The notes under the pieces: model-generated
Told to the model about the DNA's origin: nothing
What the model saw: only the letters and a program-made list of their open reading frames with translations
Database searches by the model: none
Source of the DNA: an uncultured Aquimarina sp.
Lineage (GTDB): Bacteria > Bacteroidota > Bacteroidia > Flavobacteriales > Flavobacteriaceae
Direction: 5' to 3'
Assembly: GCA_947503835.1 (NCBI GenBank)
Contig: CANNFM010000015.1
Location: 89,216 to 153,215, forward strand
DNA length: 64,000 nt
Made by a program: the position numbers and the translations under genes
Part shown: piece after piece, positions 41,771-49,549 of the stretch
How positions within the stretch are numbered: the first letter of the stretch is position 1
Layout: each line of letters starts with the position of its first letter

Positions 41771-41928
41771 GTCTTTTAAAATGAAAAAAATAACTCATTT
41801 TCTTTTGTTTTTTTTAAGCCAAGAAATACCGGTTTTTGTGGTCTCTTTTCATCGTCAAAATACTGTAATACAATATAACAGAAGTTACTTTTTGATTTAG
41901 TAGGTAACAGGAATGCATTTCTTTTTGT

Positions 41929-42720
41929 TTACACTCTTATGAAATCTAAAGATGCACTTATATCCTGCCACATAGGTTGAAATTGAAAATATCCAGCAAT
42001 AGGGAAGCCAAGTTCTGCTCGTGTTTTCATTGCTGTTTCATGATCTATCTCGATTAATTTCTCGCCAGTTTGCATTGCAAGTAACTGTGCCTGACAGCTA
42101 CGTTCCATAGTAATAAACCACCAAGCGGCCTCATCTATTGAGTGCCCAACAGTAATTAAACCATGATTTTGAAGTATTGCAGCTTTGTTATCATCAAGGG
42201 CTTTGGCAATTCTTTTACCTTCTTCAAGCTCATTTACAATCCCAGAATAGTCATTAAATAAGGCGTGATCCTTATAAAAAGCACATGCGTCTTGAGTAAT
42301 TGGTGAAAGTTCTCTTCCAAGTGTCGAAAATGTTTTACCGTATACTGAGTGTGCATGAGCAGCAGCTACCACATCTGGTCTTGCCTCATGCACCTGAGAG
42401 TGAATTGCAAAGGCAGCCCTATTCAATGGAAGTTTTCCTTCTACAACATTGCCATTATGATCAACAAGCAATAGGTCTGATGGCTTAATTAGATTGAATG
42501 AGAGTCCGAAAGGATTTACCCAAAAATGGTCTTTATGCTCTGGGTCTCGAACAGTAATGTGCCCAGCTACACCTTCAGAAAAGCCAAATTTACCAAATAT
42601 TCTAAAAGCTCCTGTGAGTTTCTTTTTCAGATATTCTCTTTCTTGTTGTACATCATTAAATTTTGGAGGTAATGGAATGTTTTCAGGAAACATGTCTAAA
42701 GGAGGATTAGGTACTGCCAT
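41929..42720 (-). CDS. Class II aldolase/adducin family protein
   Basis: A 263-residue zinc-dependent aldolase/adducin fold enzyme. Metal-binding histidines are in VVAAAHAHSVYG and QNHGLITVGHSID; EGVAGHITVRDPEH and FWVNPFGLSF are conserved. Relatives include fuculose-phosphate aldolases and many of unknown substrate. The VAGHITVRD-type subfamily is often annotated only by fold. It starts four bases after the TetR gene stop on the same strand, so it is probably regulated with that gene. Confidence 0.87.
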   Translation of the reverse strand: MAVPNPPLDMFPENIPLPPKFNDVQQEREYLKKKLTGAFRIFGKFGFSEGVAGHITVRDPEHKDHFWVNPFGLSFNLIKPSDLLLVDHNGNVVEGKLPLNRAAFAIHSQVHEARPDVVAAAHAHSVYGKTFSTLGRELSPITQDACAFYKDHALFNDYSGIVNELEEGKRIAKALDDNKAAILQNHGLITVGHSIDEAAWWFITMERSCQAQLLAMQTGEKLIEIDHETAMKTRAELGFPIAGYFQFQPMWQDISASLDFIRV

Positions 42721-42724
42721 GATT

Positions 42725-43372
42725 TCATTTTTTAAAAATTGTGTTTACTTTTTCGCTTTTAAAATGAAGTATCTCTTGATATTCATCATATCCCTTTTTA
42801 GTAAGGTACGGGGCTAAAATCCCCCATAAAGCGTCTATTGGAGAGTTATTTAATAGAGCGCTGTTCTTTTTATCAATTAGTGCGGTACTTGTGGTCCAAA
42901 AGGTACTTACCATCCAAAGATTATGAATAACAACATTATAATCTATTCGATCATTCTCTACAAGCAATCTCCCTGATGTAATGAAGTGATCTACCAACTT
43001 TCTTGCATCAACAAACCTCTGTTTGGTAGCTGTCTTATAGCCATCCATAATCGAAGGATATTCTACTATAAGGTAAGATATGTCAAGGAAAAAAAAACTG
43101 TATCGTTGCTGAATAGCATAGAATTTCCTGAACATTTCTTCAAAATGATCCAGGGTAACATATTGTCCTTTCGGCATAATATCAACAGAGTTATTTATAA
43201 TTTCTTCCTGAATAGCGGATAGCAAAAATTCCTTCTTTTTAAAGTGATACGTAAAATTACCAGGGCTTATCCCTACAGAACTTGCGATATCCATAACACT
43301 CACATTAAAAAACCCTTTCTTATTAAAAAGAACAACGGCATGTTTAATGATTTCTGACTTTGTATTTGCCAC
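42725..43372 (-). CDS. TetR/AcrR family transcriptional regulator
   Basis: A 215-residue regulator with an N-terminal helix-turn-helix (IIKHAVVLFNKKGFFNVSVM then DIASSVGISPGNFTYHFKKK) and a C-terminal ligand-binding domain with a TetR_C-like pattern. It lies upstream of the aldolase-like gene in one unit and is divergent from the sterol-desaturase-family gene. Two matching palindromes TAGTA-N6-TACTA sit in the divergent spacer right beside its start, so autoregulation and control of the neighbour are likely. Confidence 0.92.
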   Translation of the reverse strand: MANTKSEIIKHAVVLFNKKGFFNVSVMDIASSVGISPGNFTYHFKKKEFLLSAIQEEIINNSVDIMPKGQYVTLDHFEEMFRKFYAIQQRYSFFFLDISYLIVEYPSIMDGYKTATKQRFVDARKLVDHFITSGRLLVENDRIDYNVVIHNLWMVSTFWTTSTALIDKKNSALLNNSPIDALWGILAPYLTKKGYDEYQEILHFKSEKVNTIFKK

Positions 43373-43386
43373 AATATTAGAATTTA

Positions 43387-43402
43387 TAGTACAAATATAC
43401 TA
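43387..43402. promoter_or_regulatory. Candidate TetR operator 1
   Basis: TAGTA (43387-43391), six bases, TACTA (43398-43402), located 15 bases upstream of the TetR start. Confidence 0.55.
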
Positions 43403-43416
43403 ATTAATATTATATT

Positions 43417-43434
43417 TTAGTATGATTATACTAA
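43417..43434. promoter_or_regulatory. Candidate TetR operator 2
   Basis: TTAGTAT-N4-ATACTAA, a perfect 7-base palindrome containing the same TAGTA-N6-TACTA core. Its centre is 31 bases from that of operator 1, close to three helical turns. Confidence 0.6.
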
Positions 43435-43497
43435 TTCTTGTGAACTATACAAATAAAAGAATCATTAATTTTTGTATTTTTACTCAAAAGGAAAGTA

Positions 43498-44772
43498 ATG
43501 GAAACGTACGCAATTGCATTAAGCTATGCGATTCCTGGATTTATACTTCTTATCTTGATAGAATATTTCGTAAGCCGATTAAAAGGAATACCGGTTAACG
43601 AAGCTATGGATACTATATCAAGCTTAAGTTCTGGTATAACAGACTCATTAAGGAGTCTTACAGGTCTTGCTATAATTATTATAAGTTACGATTGGTTGGT
43701 AGACAAAATGGCCTTAATTGAAATTAAATCATCTGTATTGGTTTATTTTTTGACATTTATAGGCTTAGATTTTGTAGGCTATTGGTCACATCGTTTTAAC
43801 CACACCATAAATTTATTATGGAATAGGCATATCATACATCATAGTAGTGAGGAATTTAATCTAGCCTGCGCTCTTCGACAAAGTGTTTCGGCTATAATTT
43901 CTATTTATTTCTTTTTATACATCCCATTGGCTTTGTTAGGTATTCCTGCAGAGGTAGTAGCCTTAATTGCTCCTATTCATTTGTTTGCTCAGTTTTGGTA
44001 TCATACTCGGTTAGTAAATAAAATGGGGATTTTGGAGCATATACTTGTTACTCCATCTCATCATAGGGTACATCATGCCATTAATGATGAATATTTGGAT
44101 AAAAATTACTCTCAGATATTCATTTTTTGGGATAAACTTTTTGGAACCTTTCAGGAAGAAATCCCAGAAAAACCTCCTGTATATGGTGTAAAAAAACCAG
44201 TAAACACCTGGAATCCTTTTTTGATCAATTTTATGCATGCATGGGGAATACTAAAAGATGCCTGGAGGACAAAAAACTGGTGGGACAAAATAAGAATATG
44301 GTACATGCCAACAGGATGGAGGCCAGATGATGTAAAAGAAAAATACCCTATTCATATTATAACAGATCCTTATACCAGAGAGAAATATAAAACTGAAAGT
44401 TCGCTATCCCTAAAATTATGGTCATGGATACAATTAACAGCCACTCTGGTTTTAATGTACTATTTATTAATCAGTTTTGGTGATCTCGAATTTATTCAAA
44501 TTGTTAAATACGCTATTTTTTTAGCTATTTCAATTTTTGCATATACCTCTTTAATGGATCGCCATATTATTTCGATATATGCCGAGGTTATTAAGGTAGG
44601 GATCGGATTGTTTCTAATTACTACAGAGAATGGTTGGTTTGGGATAGACTCTTTATTAAATGGAGCGACTTATACAATCATTGCATATCTGATTATTTCA
44701 CTTGCATTCACTATCTATTTTCAATTTATAGAAAGGAAATATATACCTCAAACCACTCAAGAAATTGTATGA
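43498..44772 (+). CDS. Sterol desaturase/fatty acid hydroxylase family membrane protein
   Basis: A 424-residue integral membrane di-iron oxygenase. The histidine boxes are SHRFNH (98-102), HIIHHS (111-115) and HHRVHH (188-193), the ERG3/alkylglycerol monooxygenase pattern. About eight transmembrane helices are predicted, including four after residue 310 that exceed the usual fatty acid hydroxylase core, as in alkylglycerol monooxygenase-like proteins. It probably hydroxylates or desaturates a lipid. It is divergent from the TetR gene and likely regulated by it. Confidence 0.9.
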   Translation: METYAIALSYAIPGFILLILIEYFVSRLKGIPVNEAMDTISSLSSGITDSLRSLTGLAIIIISYDWLVDKMALIEIKSSVLVYFLTFIGLDFVGYWSHRFNHTINLLWNRHIIHHSSEEFNLACALRQSVSAIISIYFFLYIPLALLGIPAEVVALIAPIHLFAQFWYHTRLVNKMGILEHILVTPSHHRVHHAINDEYLDKNYSQIFIFWDKLFGTFQEEIPEKPPVYGVKKPVNTWNPFLINFMHAWGILKDAWRTKNWWDKIRIWYMPTGWRPDDVKEKYPIHIITDPYTREKYKTESSLSLKLWSWIQLTATLVLMYYLLISFGDLEFIQIVKYAIFLAISIFAYTSLMDRHIISIYAEVIKVGIGLFLITTENGWFGIDSLLNGATYTIIAYLIISLAFTIYFQFIERKYIPQTTQEIV

Positions 44773-44805
44773 AAAAAGCCCATTTGATATATCAAATGGG
44801 CTTTT
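44773..44805. terminator. Bidirectional terminator
   Basis: AAAAGCCCATTTGATA / TATCAAATGGGCTTTT stem between the convergent desaturase and GDSL lipoprotein genes. Confidence 0.85.
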
Positions 44806-44820
44806 AGAATGTTTTATTTT

Positions 44821-46416
44821 CTACTGAAGTGACGGCGAATAAAAAGTTGGGTAATCAGCCGCTTTTACCATTGGTAAAGTAGAACCATAAGTCGTATTAA
44901 TTGCTTCAGAGGCAGCATTAGCCAAAAATGAATAACCTCTAGCTGTTGGATGCACTCCATCTAAAGAAAATAAGCCACCAAACACTAAATTGCCCTGTAT
45001 TAAGAATTCATCATATTGAATTCCTCCTTCAGAAACCTCATTTAAGAATCCATTAGCATCCACAAAAGCTAAACCTTCTTGTTGTACAGCAGCATCGATA
45101 ACTGCATTAAATGCTGTTGTAGCTGTAGCTATTTCTTGTTGTTCACTGGGCAAAAGCACCCATTTATCTTCTAATGGATAGGTAACACCATTAACGGCTA
45201 ATTGCCCAGCTTGTTCTTGCGATAATCCAAGACCCATTAAAGTTGCTACTGCATCTGTATTTACCTGACCAATAATTGAAGAACTAGGTAGTACTAACAA
45301 GTCATTTTCATTTGCCGGTCTTGCCTGACCATATAAAAACCCTGTTACGGCAGCTGTACCAGGATCTACCATATTTGCTATTAGTGTTTGAGTAATCTCA
45401 GTAGAAAGATCCGTAAGCGATTCATCTTTTATTACCACGGCACTTGCAGCATCTGTTGCAAATTGGATAGACCTTTCAGGAACCCCTAAGAAGGCAAAAA
45501 CACCATTTAGGGACGCAAATTGAGCATTTAGTGTTGGGATCAGGGGTCCAAAACCAGGGTTTGTCGGATCTAATGGAGCGAATGGAACTGTTGTAAAATG
45601 TGCTATTGAAGTTACATCTGGAATATTAAAAACCACCCCTTTTGCTCCGCCTGAAGTTAAGGTGGAGACTAATGTATTGTATACGTTAGTAAAGATCCCT
45701 ATATCAGTAATTGGATCTGCCATGCCCGGATCTGATTCTCCTCCGGAAAGCGCATACCCTAACACATCATTATTACCAATCCACAACGAGAAAAATGTTG
45801 GATTTTGTGCCATCGCATCTTCTAACACAGTAGATGTAGCACTAGAAGCTATTCTTGCATAATATGGATTTGCTGTTCCCACTGGTACTCCAGCAACATC
45901 TCCATATCCCGGAGCTACGAGGTGAAAACTTTTAGCTCCTGGTATACCCATATTATTAAAAGAACCACTTAACGGACTTGTAATATCTGTAGTGGGATTT
46001 TCTGCTTCGAAATCTGTTGGCGGAACAATTCCTAAAGGTGTTGGACCAGATAAATTTGGTGGCTCAGGGTCTGGATCACTATAAAAATAGAGTCTTGGCC
46101 CTTGAATTTGAGTTCCTCCTAACAACACCCCTCCAATATTATCATTCATTAAAGGTTGCGTGAACTCTCCACCTCCTGCTTTAGCAAATTGTTGTGCTAA
46201 AATATTGGGATAAGAATCTTCTTGTCCTGCTATAAACAAGGCTCCATCCGTAAAACCTGCAGTTAAAGAGTTTCCTAAAGCAACAAATTTTGAGAAATCT
46301 GCCGTTCCTGAAGTAATTGCCACTTCTGCGTCTGTTACAGGAGCATCATCGTCTGATTCGCAACCTATAAACCCAAAAACCAATAGGATTAGTAGCCATT
46401 TATATTGAGTATTCAT
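44821..46416 (-). CDS. SGNH/GDSL hydrolase family lipoprotein
   Basis: A 531-residue lipoprotein (Cys19 in FIGC). SGNH blocks are visible: ALGNSLTAGF with nucleophile Ser50 (GNSL in place of GDSL), SLWIGNNDVLG for block III and LDGVHPTARGY with the catalytic Asp/His near the C-terminus. The length, with a large insertion, is greater than a single SGNH domain. It probably is an outer-membrane-anchored esterase. It is encoded after two TonB receptor genes, suggesting hydrolysis of a substrate whose product they import. Confidence 0.9.
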   Translation of the reverse strand: MNTQYKWLLILLVFGFIGCESDDDAPVTDAEVAITSGTADFSKFVALGNSLTAGFTDGALFIAGQEDSYPNILAQQFAKAGGGEFTQPLMNDNIGGVLLGGTQIQGPRLYFYSDPDPEPPNLSGPTPLGIVPPTDFEAENPTTDITSPLSGSFNNMGIPGAKSFHLVAPGYGDVAGVPVGTANPYYARIASSATSTVLEDAMAQNPTFFSLWIGNNDVLGYALSGGESDPGMADPITDIGIFTNVYNTLVSTLTSGGAKGVVFNIPDVTSIAHFTTVPFAPLDPTNPGFGPLIPTLNAQFASLNGVFAFLGVPERSIQFATDAASAVVIKDESLTDLSTEITQTLIANMVDPGTAAVTGFLYGQARPANENDLLVLPSSSIIGQVNTDAVATLMGLGLSQEQAGQLAVNGVTYPLEDKWVLLPSEQQEIATATTAFNAVIDAAVQQEGLAFVDANGFLNEVSEGGIQYDEFLIQGNLVFGGLFSLDGVHPTARGYSFLANAASEAINTTYGSTLPMVKAADYPTFYSPSLQ

Positions 46417-46443
46417 TTGTTTTATTTTTATTTATTTTTTAAT

Positions 46444-46477
46444 TGTCATGCTTCGACTATGCTCAGCACAGACATGG
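46444..46477. repeat. Dispersed palindromic repeat (TCGAC...GCTCA family)
   Basis: CATGCTTCGACTATGCTCAG with outer TGTC / GACA pairing; same family as the copies at 28.2 and 29.7 kb. Confidence 0.6.
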
Positions 46478-46533
46478 AATTCGCATAATGATCATTTTCT
46501 ACTACACTCAAGAATTTTAGTTATGCTCATTTC
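46477..46533. repeat. 57-bp imperfect inverted element, copy 1
   Basis: Starts GAATTCGCATAATGATCAT and ends TTATGCTCATTTC, the ends being inverted copies of each other. A second copy lies at 56427-56482. Confidence 0.6.
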
Positions 46534-46563
46534 ATATCTTAATTTCTTTGTTATAATTTTCGA

Positions 46564-49332
46564 TTACAAATTATTAATTGATAAACCTATGTAATATTGA
46601 GATCCTATGAATCCAGTACCAAATGCTGTAAAATATTCATCTCCACCAATATTAGTTGCCCCTGCTTTTAGGGTAGTTTTCAATTTTGGAATTTTATAAT
46701 TTATCTGTGCATCGAAGACAGAAAAAGAGGGTATATCTCCATTTCCAAACGAAGCTTCCCAGAAATAATCATCACTCCATCTAAAACTAGTGTTAAAACC
46801 AAAATTTTTAAACAAATCTGTATGACCAAAAGTAGCTTTTACTTTATGCTCTGGCGTATTAAAACTAGTTACAAAATCTGGATCATCTTCTTCATCAAAA
46901 TCTTGTTTTGCATACGTATAATTCGCTCCAAGGTCAAAATCCATAGGCAACTTAACATTAACTCCTATAGTGGCTCCAAAGGATTTTATATCGACATTAG
47001 AATTCGTATATGCCTGGTAAATTCTAAAATCATCATTTTCTAACGCCGCTAACGATAAGCTTTGATCTCCCACCTGACCATAGTATGGAACGATAACGTT
47101 TTGTTGAGAAATGAAATCACTATATTGATTAAAATAACCACTTAGATCAATAATAAATTTATCTATCTTGCCACGATATCCAAGTTCAAAGGCAAGAATT
47201 TTTTCTGGATCAACAGTACTTGCAGTAGAGGCTTGTGGCGCTCCATTTTGTACCGAACTGGCTGAAAAAGAATTTTCATAAGCAGATCTACCTACTATAG
47301 TAACTGTATTTGAGCCCAGAATACTTCGGCCTTCACCACTAACATCATCAAACGTTCTAACATCTCTATCCAAATTATCTTCTGCAGAACCTACTAATAC
47401 AGCTCTACCCACATCTAATCCAATATAAAGATCCTGGGTAGTTGGGTTTCGGAATCCTGTTTGCACAGAAGCACGAATATTATGATTTCTATCCTGACCT
47501 ACTGTATATCCTAATGATAATCTAGGAGAAAAATTACCATCAAATAGCTCTGATTTATCGTAACGTACCGAAGCTGTTACTTTTGCTCTATCGTCTGCAA
47601 ATTTCTTTTGAATTTGGGTGTATACCCCAAATTCTGAATAGCGAATTGGGCCATCAATATCTGTAAATATAGTACCTGAAGAATTTAGCTTATACTCTCT
47701 AAAAGATCCTCCAACTTGAACATCAGCAAAATCACCGGTAATATGACTAAAATTGTAGTTTACATCTGCATGTTTTAGTTGGGTAGCATCTTGAAATTTG
47801 GATCCCGTAGCTAAATCAGGATCATTTATAACTTGATTAAATGCATTAGTAAACCCTGCTGTACCCGGAAGCAAACGCCCGGTATCGGCCACCTGTCTGG
47901 CTGTTGCATGAGCCACTTCTGGTAATGCTCCTGCTAAAGTAGTTTGAACAAATGTTCCCGCATATTCGCCAAACCAAGTTTGATCATCTTTCCATGATCT
48001 ATTAATGTTAATTCCTGTAAACCTTGAATCATAAGAATCCCCAGCACTTTCGGCTGTAATATAGCCTCTTACAAAAAAGTTATCATTCTTAAACTCTATT
48101 TTATGTTGCTGTAAAAAGAAGTTACGAATAGAATATCTATTTGCTCCTTGATAAATAGTTGTTCCACTACCTGCTTTTCCTAGGTATATAATTTCAAAAT
48201 CATTAGCAAAAGGTCGATAATGCAATGCAGCATCAAACTTGATACTTTTTGCCTCGTAATTATTTAAATCACTTTCTAAATATCCTGTTCTACTTACATT
48301 CGAGTCTGGTAACAAGTTTTCAGCACCTGCAGGAAGTATTCCTCTATCTACCAGTACTTCGCCGACTCCTCTAATATTAGTACTTACTTCATCACCATAA
48401 ACATTAAGTCCATCATAATCAGGATCTAATCTGGTACCTGTAACCTGATTATTAGAAACATCTACTGTACTAGTTGCAAACCAGTCTGTACCTCTTAGGT
48501 AAGAGAAATTGGCTTTGGCTGCAAATTTATCAGAAAATGCATGCGCAATCCTTATACCATAGTCATAATATTCATTGTCTCCAGCAGCTTCCTGAGAGGT
48601 GATACCTCCTTTGGCATATGCACTGATGCCCTGATGATCAAAAGGGCTTTTACTGGTCATAAATAAAATACCATTAAAAGCATTGGCACCATATAGGGCA
48701 GAAGAGGCTCCAGGTAATAATTCTATGCTGTTAACATCTAATTCTGTCATACCAATAAGGTTACCAATAACAAAGTTAAGCGCTGGGGAAGTATTATCCA
48801 TCCCATCTATTAATTGCACAAAACGTGTATTGGCAAATGTTGCAAAACCTCTGGTGTTTACAGATTTAAAGGTTAAACTGTTCGTATTGATGTCTACTCC
48901 CTTTAAAGCTTCAAGTCCACCGTAAAAATCGGCAGCTGGAGTTGTTTTGATTTTTTTAATATCAAACCGCTCTACACTTACCGGAGATTCAAAAATACGT
49001 TCTGGTGTTCTTGAGGCGGATACAATTACTTCGTCAAGTTCTGTCCCTTCTTTTAGGACAATGTTTAAATCGCTTGTGTCAGAAGAAATAGCAATCGAAG
49101 TAGCCTCAAAACCTATACTACTAATAGTAATAGTAAATGGTGGTGACTGTTCGACAGTCAAAGAAAAAAGGCCATCAAAATCTGTGACAGTACCTACTCC
49201 AGCACCTTTTAGCGCTATGTTTGCCCCCGGGATAGGTTGATCACTGTCGTCTACCACCTTACCCTTAATTGTTGTTTGCGCAGTAGCGATAACACCTACT
49301 ATCAGCATTACCACTAATGTAATTTTTCTCAT
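46564..49332 (-). CDS. TonB-dependent receptor, paralogue A
   Basis: A 922-residue outer-membrane receptor. Signal peptide 1-18, carboxypeptidase-like regulatory domain about 20-95 (GKVVDDSDQPIPGANIALKG), TonB-box-like DEVIVSASRTPER, plug domain about 105-230 (FYGGLEALKGVDIN, SIELLPGASSALYGANAFNGI), then a 22-strand barrel ending IGLSINNL. It is strikingly similar to the receptor encoded next upstream, with the largest differences in loops around residues 270-320 and 680-720. With the GDSL lipoprotein it likely forms a nutrient uptake unit. Confidence 0.95.
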   Translation of the reverse strand: MRKITLVVMLIVGVIATAQTTIKGKVVDDSDQPIPGANIALKGAGVGTVTDFDGLFSLTVEQSPPFTITISSIGFEATSIAISSDTSDLNIVLKEGTELDEVIVSASRTPERIFESPVSVERFDIKKIKTTPAADFYGGLEALKGVDINTNSLTFKSVNTRGFATFANTRFVQLIDGMDNTSPALNFVIGNLIGMTELDVNSIELLPGASSALYGANAFNGILFMTSKSPFDHQGISAYAKGGITSQEAAGDNEYYDYGIRIAHAFSDKFAAKANFSYLRGTDWFATSTVDVSNNQVTGTRLDPDYDGLNVYGDEVSTNIRGVGEVLVDRGILPAGAENLLPDSNVSRTGYLESDLNNYEAKSIKFDAALHYRPFANDFEIIYLGKAGSGTTIYQGANRYSIRNFFLQQHKIEFKNDNFFVRGYITAESAGDSYDSRFTGININRSWKDDQTWFGEYAGTFVQTTLAGALPEVAHATARQVADTGRLLPGTAGFTNAFNQVINDPDLATGSKFQDATQLKHADVNYNFSHITGDFADVQVGGSFREYKLNSSGTIFTDIDGPIRYSEFGVYTQIQKKFADDRAKVTASVRYDKSELFDGNFSPRLSLGYTVGQDRNHNIRASVQTGFRNPTTQDLYIGLDVGRAVLVGSAEDNLDRDVRTFDDVSGEGRSILGSNTVTIVGRSAYENSFSASSVQNGAPQASTASTVDPEKILAFELGYRGKIDKFIIDLSGYFNQYSDFISQQNVIVPYYGQVGDQSLSLAALENDDFRIYQAYTNSNVDIKSFGATIGVNVKLPMDFDLGANYTYAKQDFDEEDDPDFVTSFNTPEHKVKATFGHTDLFKNFGFNTSFRWSDDYFWEASFGNGDIPSFSVFDAQINYKIPKLKTTLKAGATNIGGDEYFTAFGTGFIGSQYYIGLSINNL

Positions 49333-49490
49333 ACCCCTAAGTTTTATAGTTATGACAACAATATACGTTTTTTTATGAATTTTTTAATAAATATGTTAAA
49401 CCTTTGTTTTATTACTGATCAAAAAACCACAAAACAACAGTATTGATAATTTAGTTTACCTGCGATTTAATATAATAGTGATTACAAAAA

Positions 49491-49518
49491 AAGCCTGTCT
49501 GATTTCTCAGACAGGCTT
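49491..49518 (-). terminator. Rho-independent terminator after receptor B
   Basis: AAGCCTGTCTGA / TCAGACAGGCTT perfect stem and a T-run on the minus strand, so the two receptor genes are separate transcripts at least in part. Confidence 0.88.
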
Positions 49519-49549
49519 AGAACACGTGTTAAAAAATTAACGTAGTTTC

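Noticed and set aside
47000..49000. SusC/SusD-type polysaccharide utilisation locus
   Set aside because: The receptors have a carboxypeptidase-like domain but no SusD-like lipoprotein or glycoside hydrolase is nearby; the partner is a GDSL lipoprotein.
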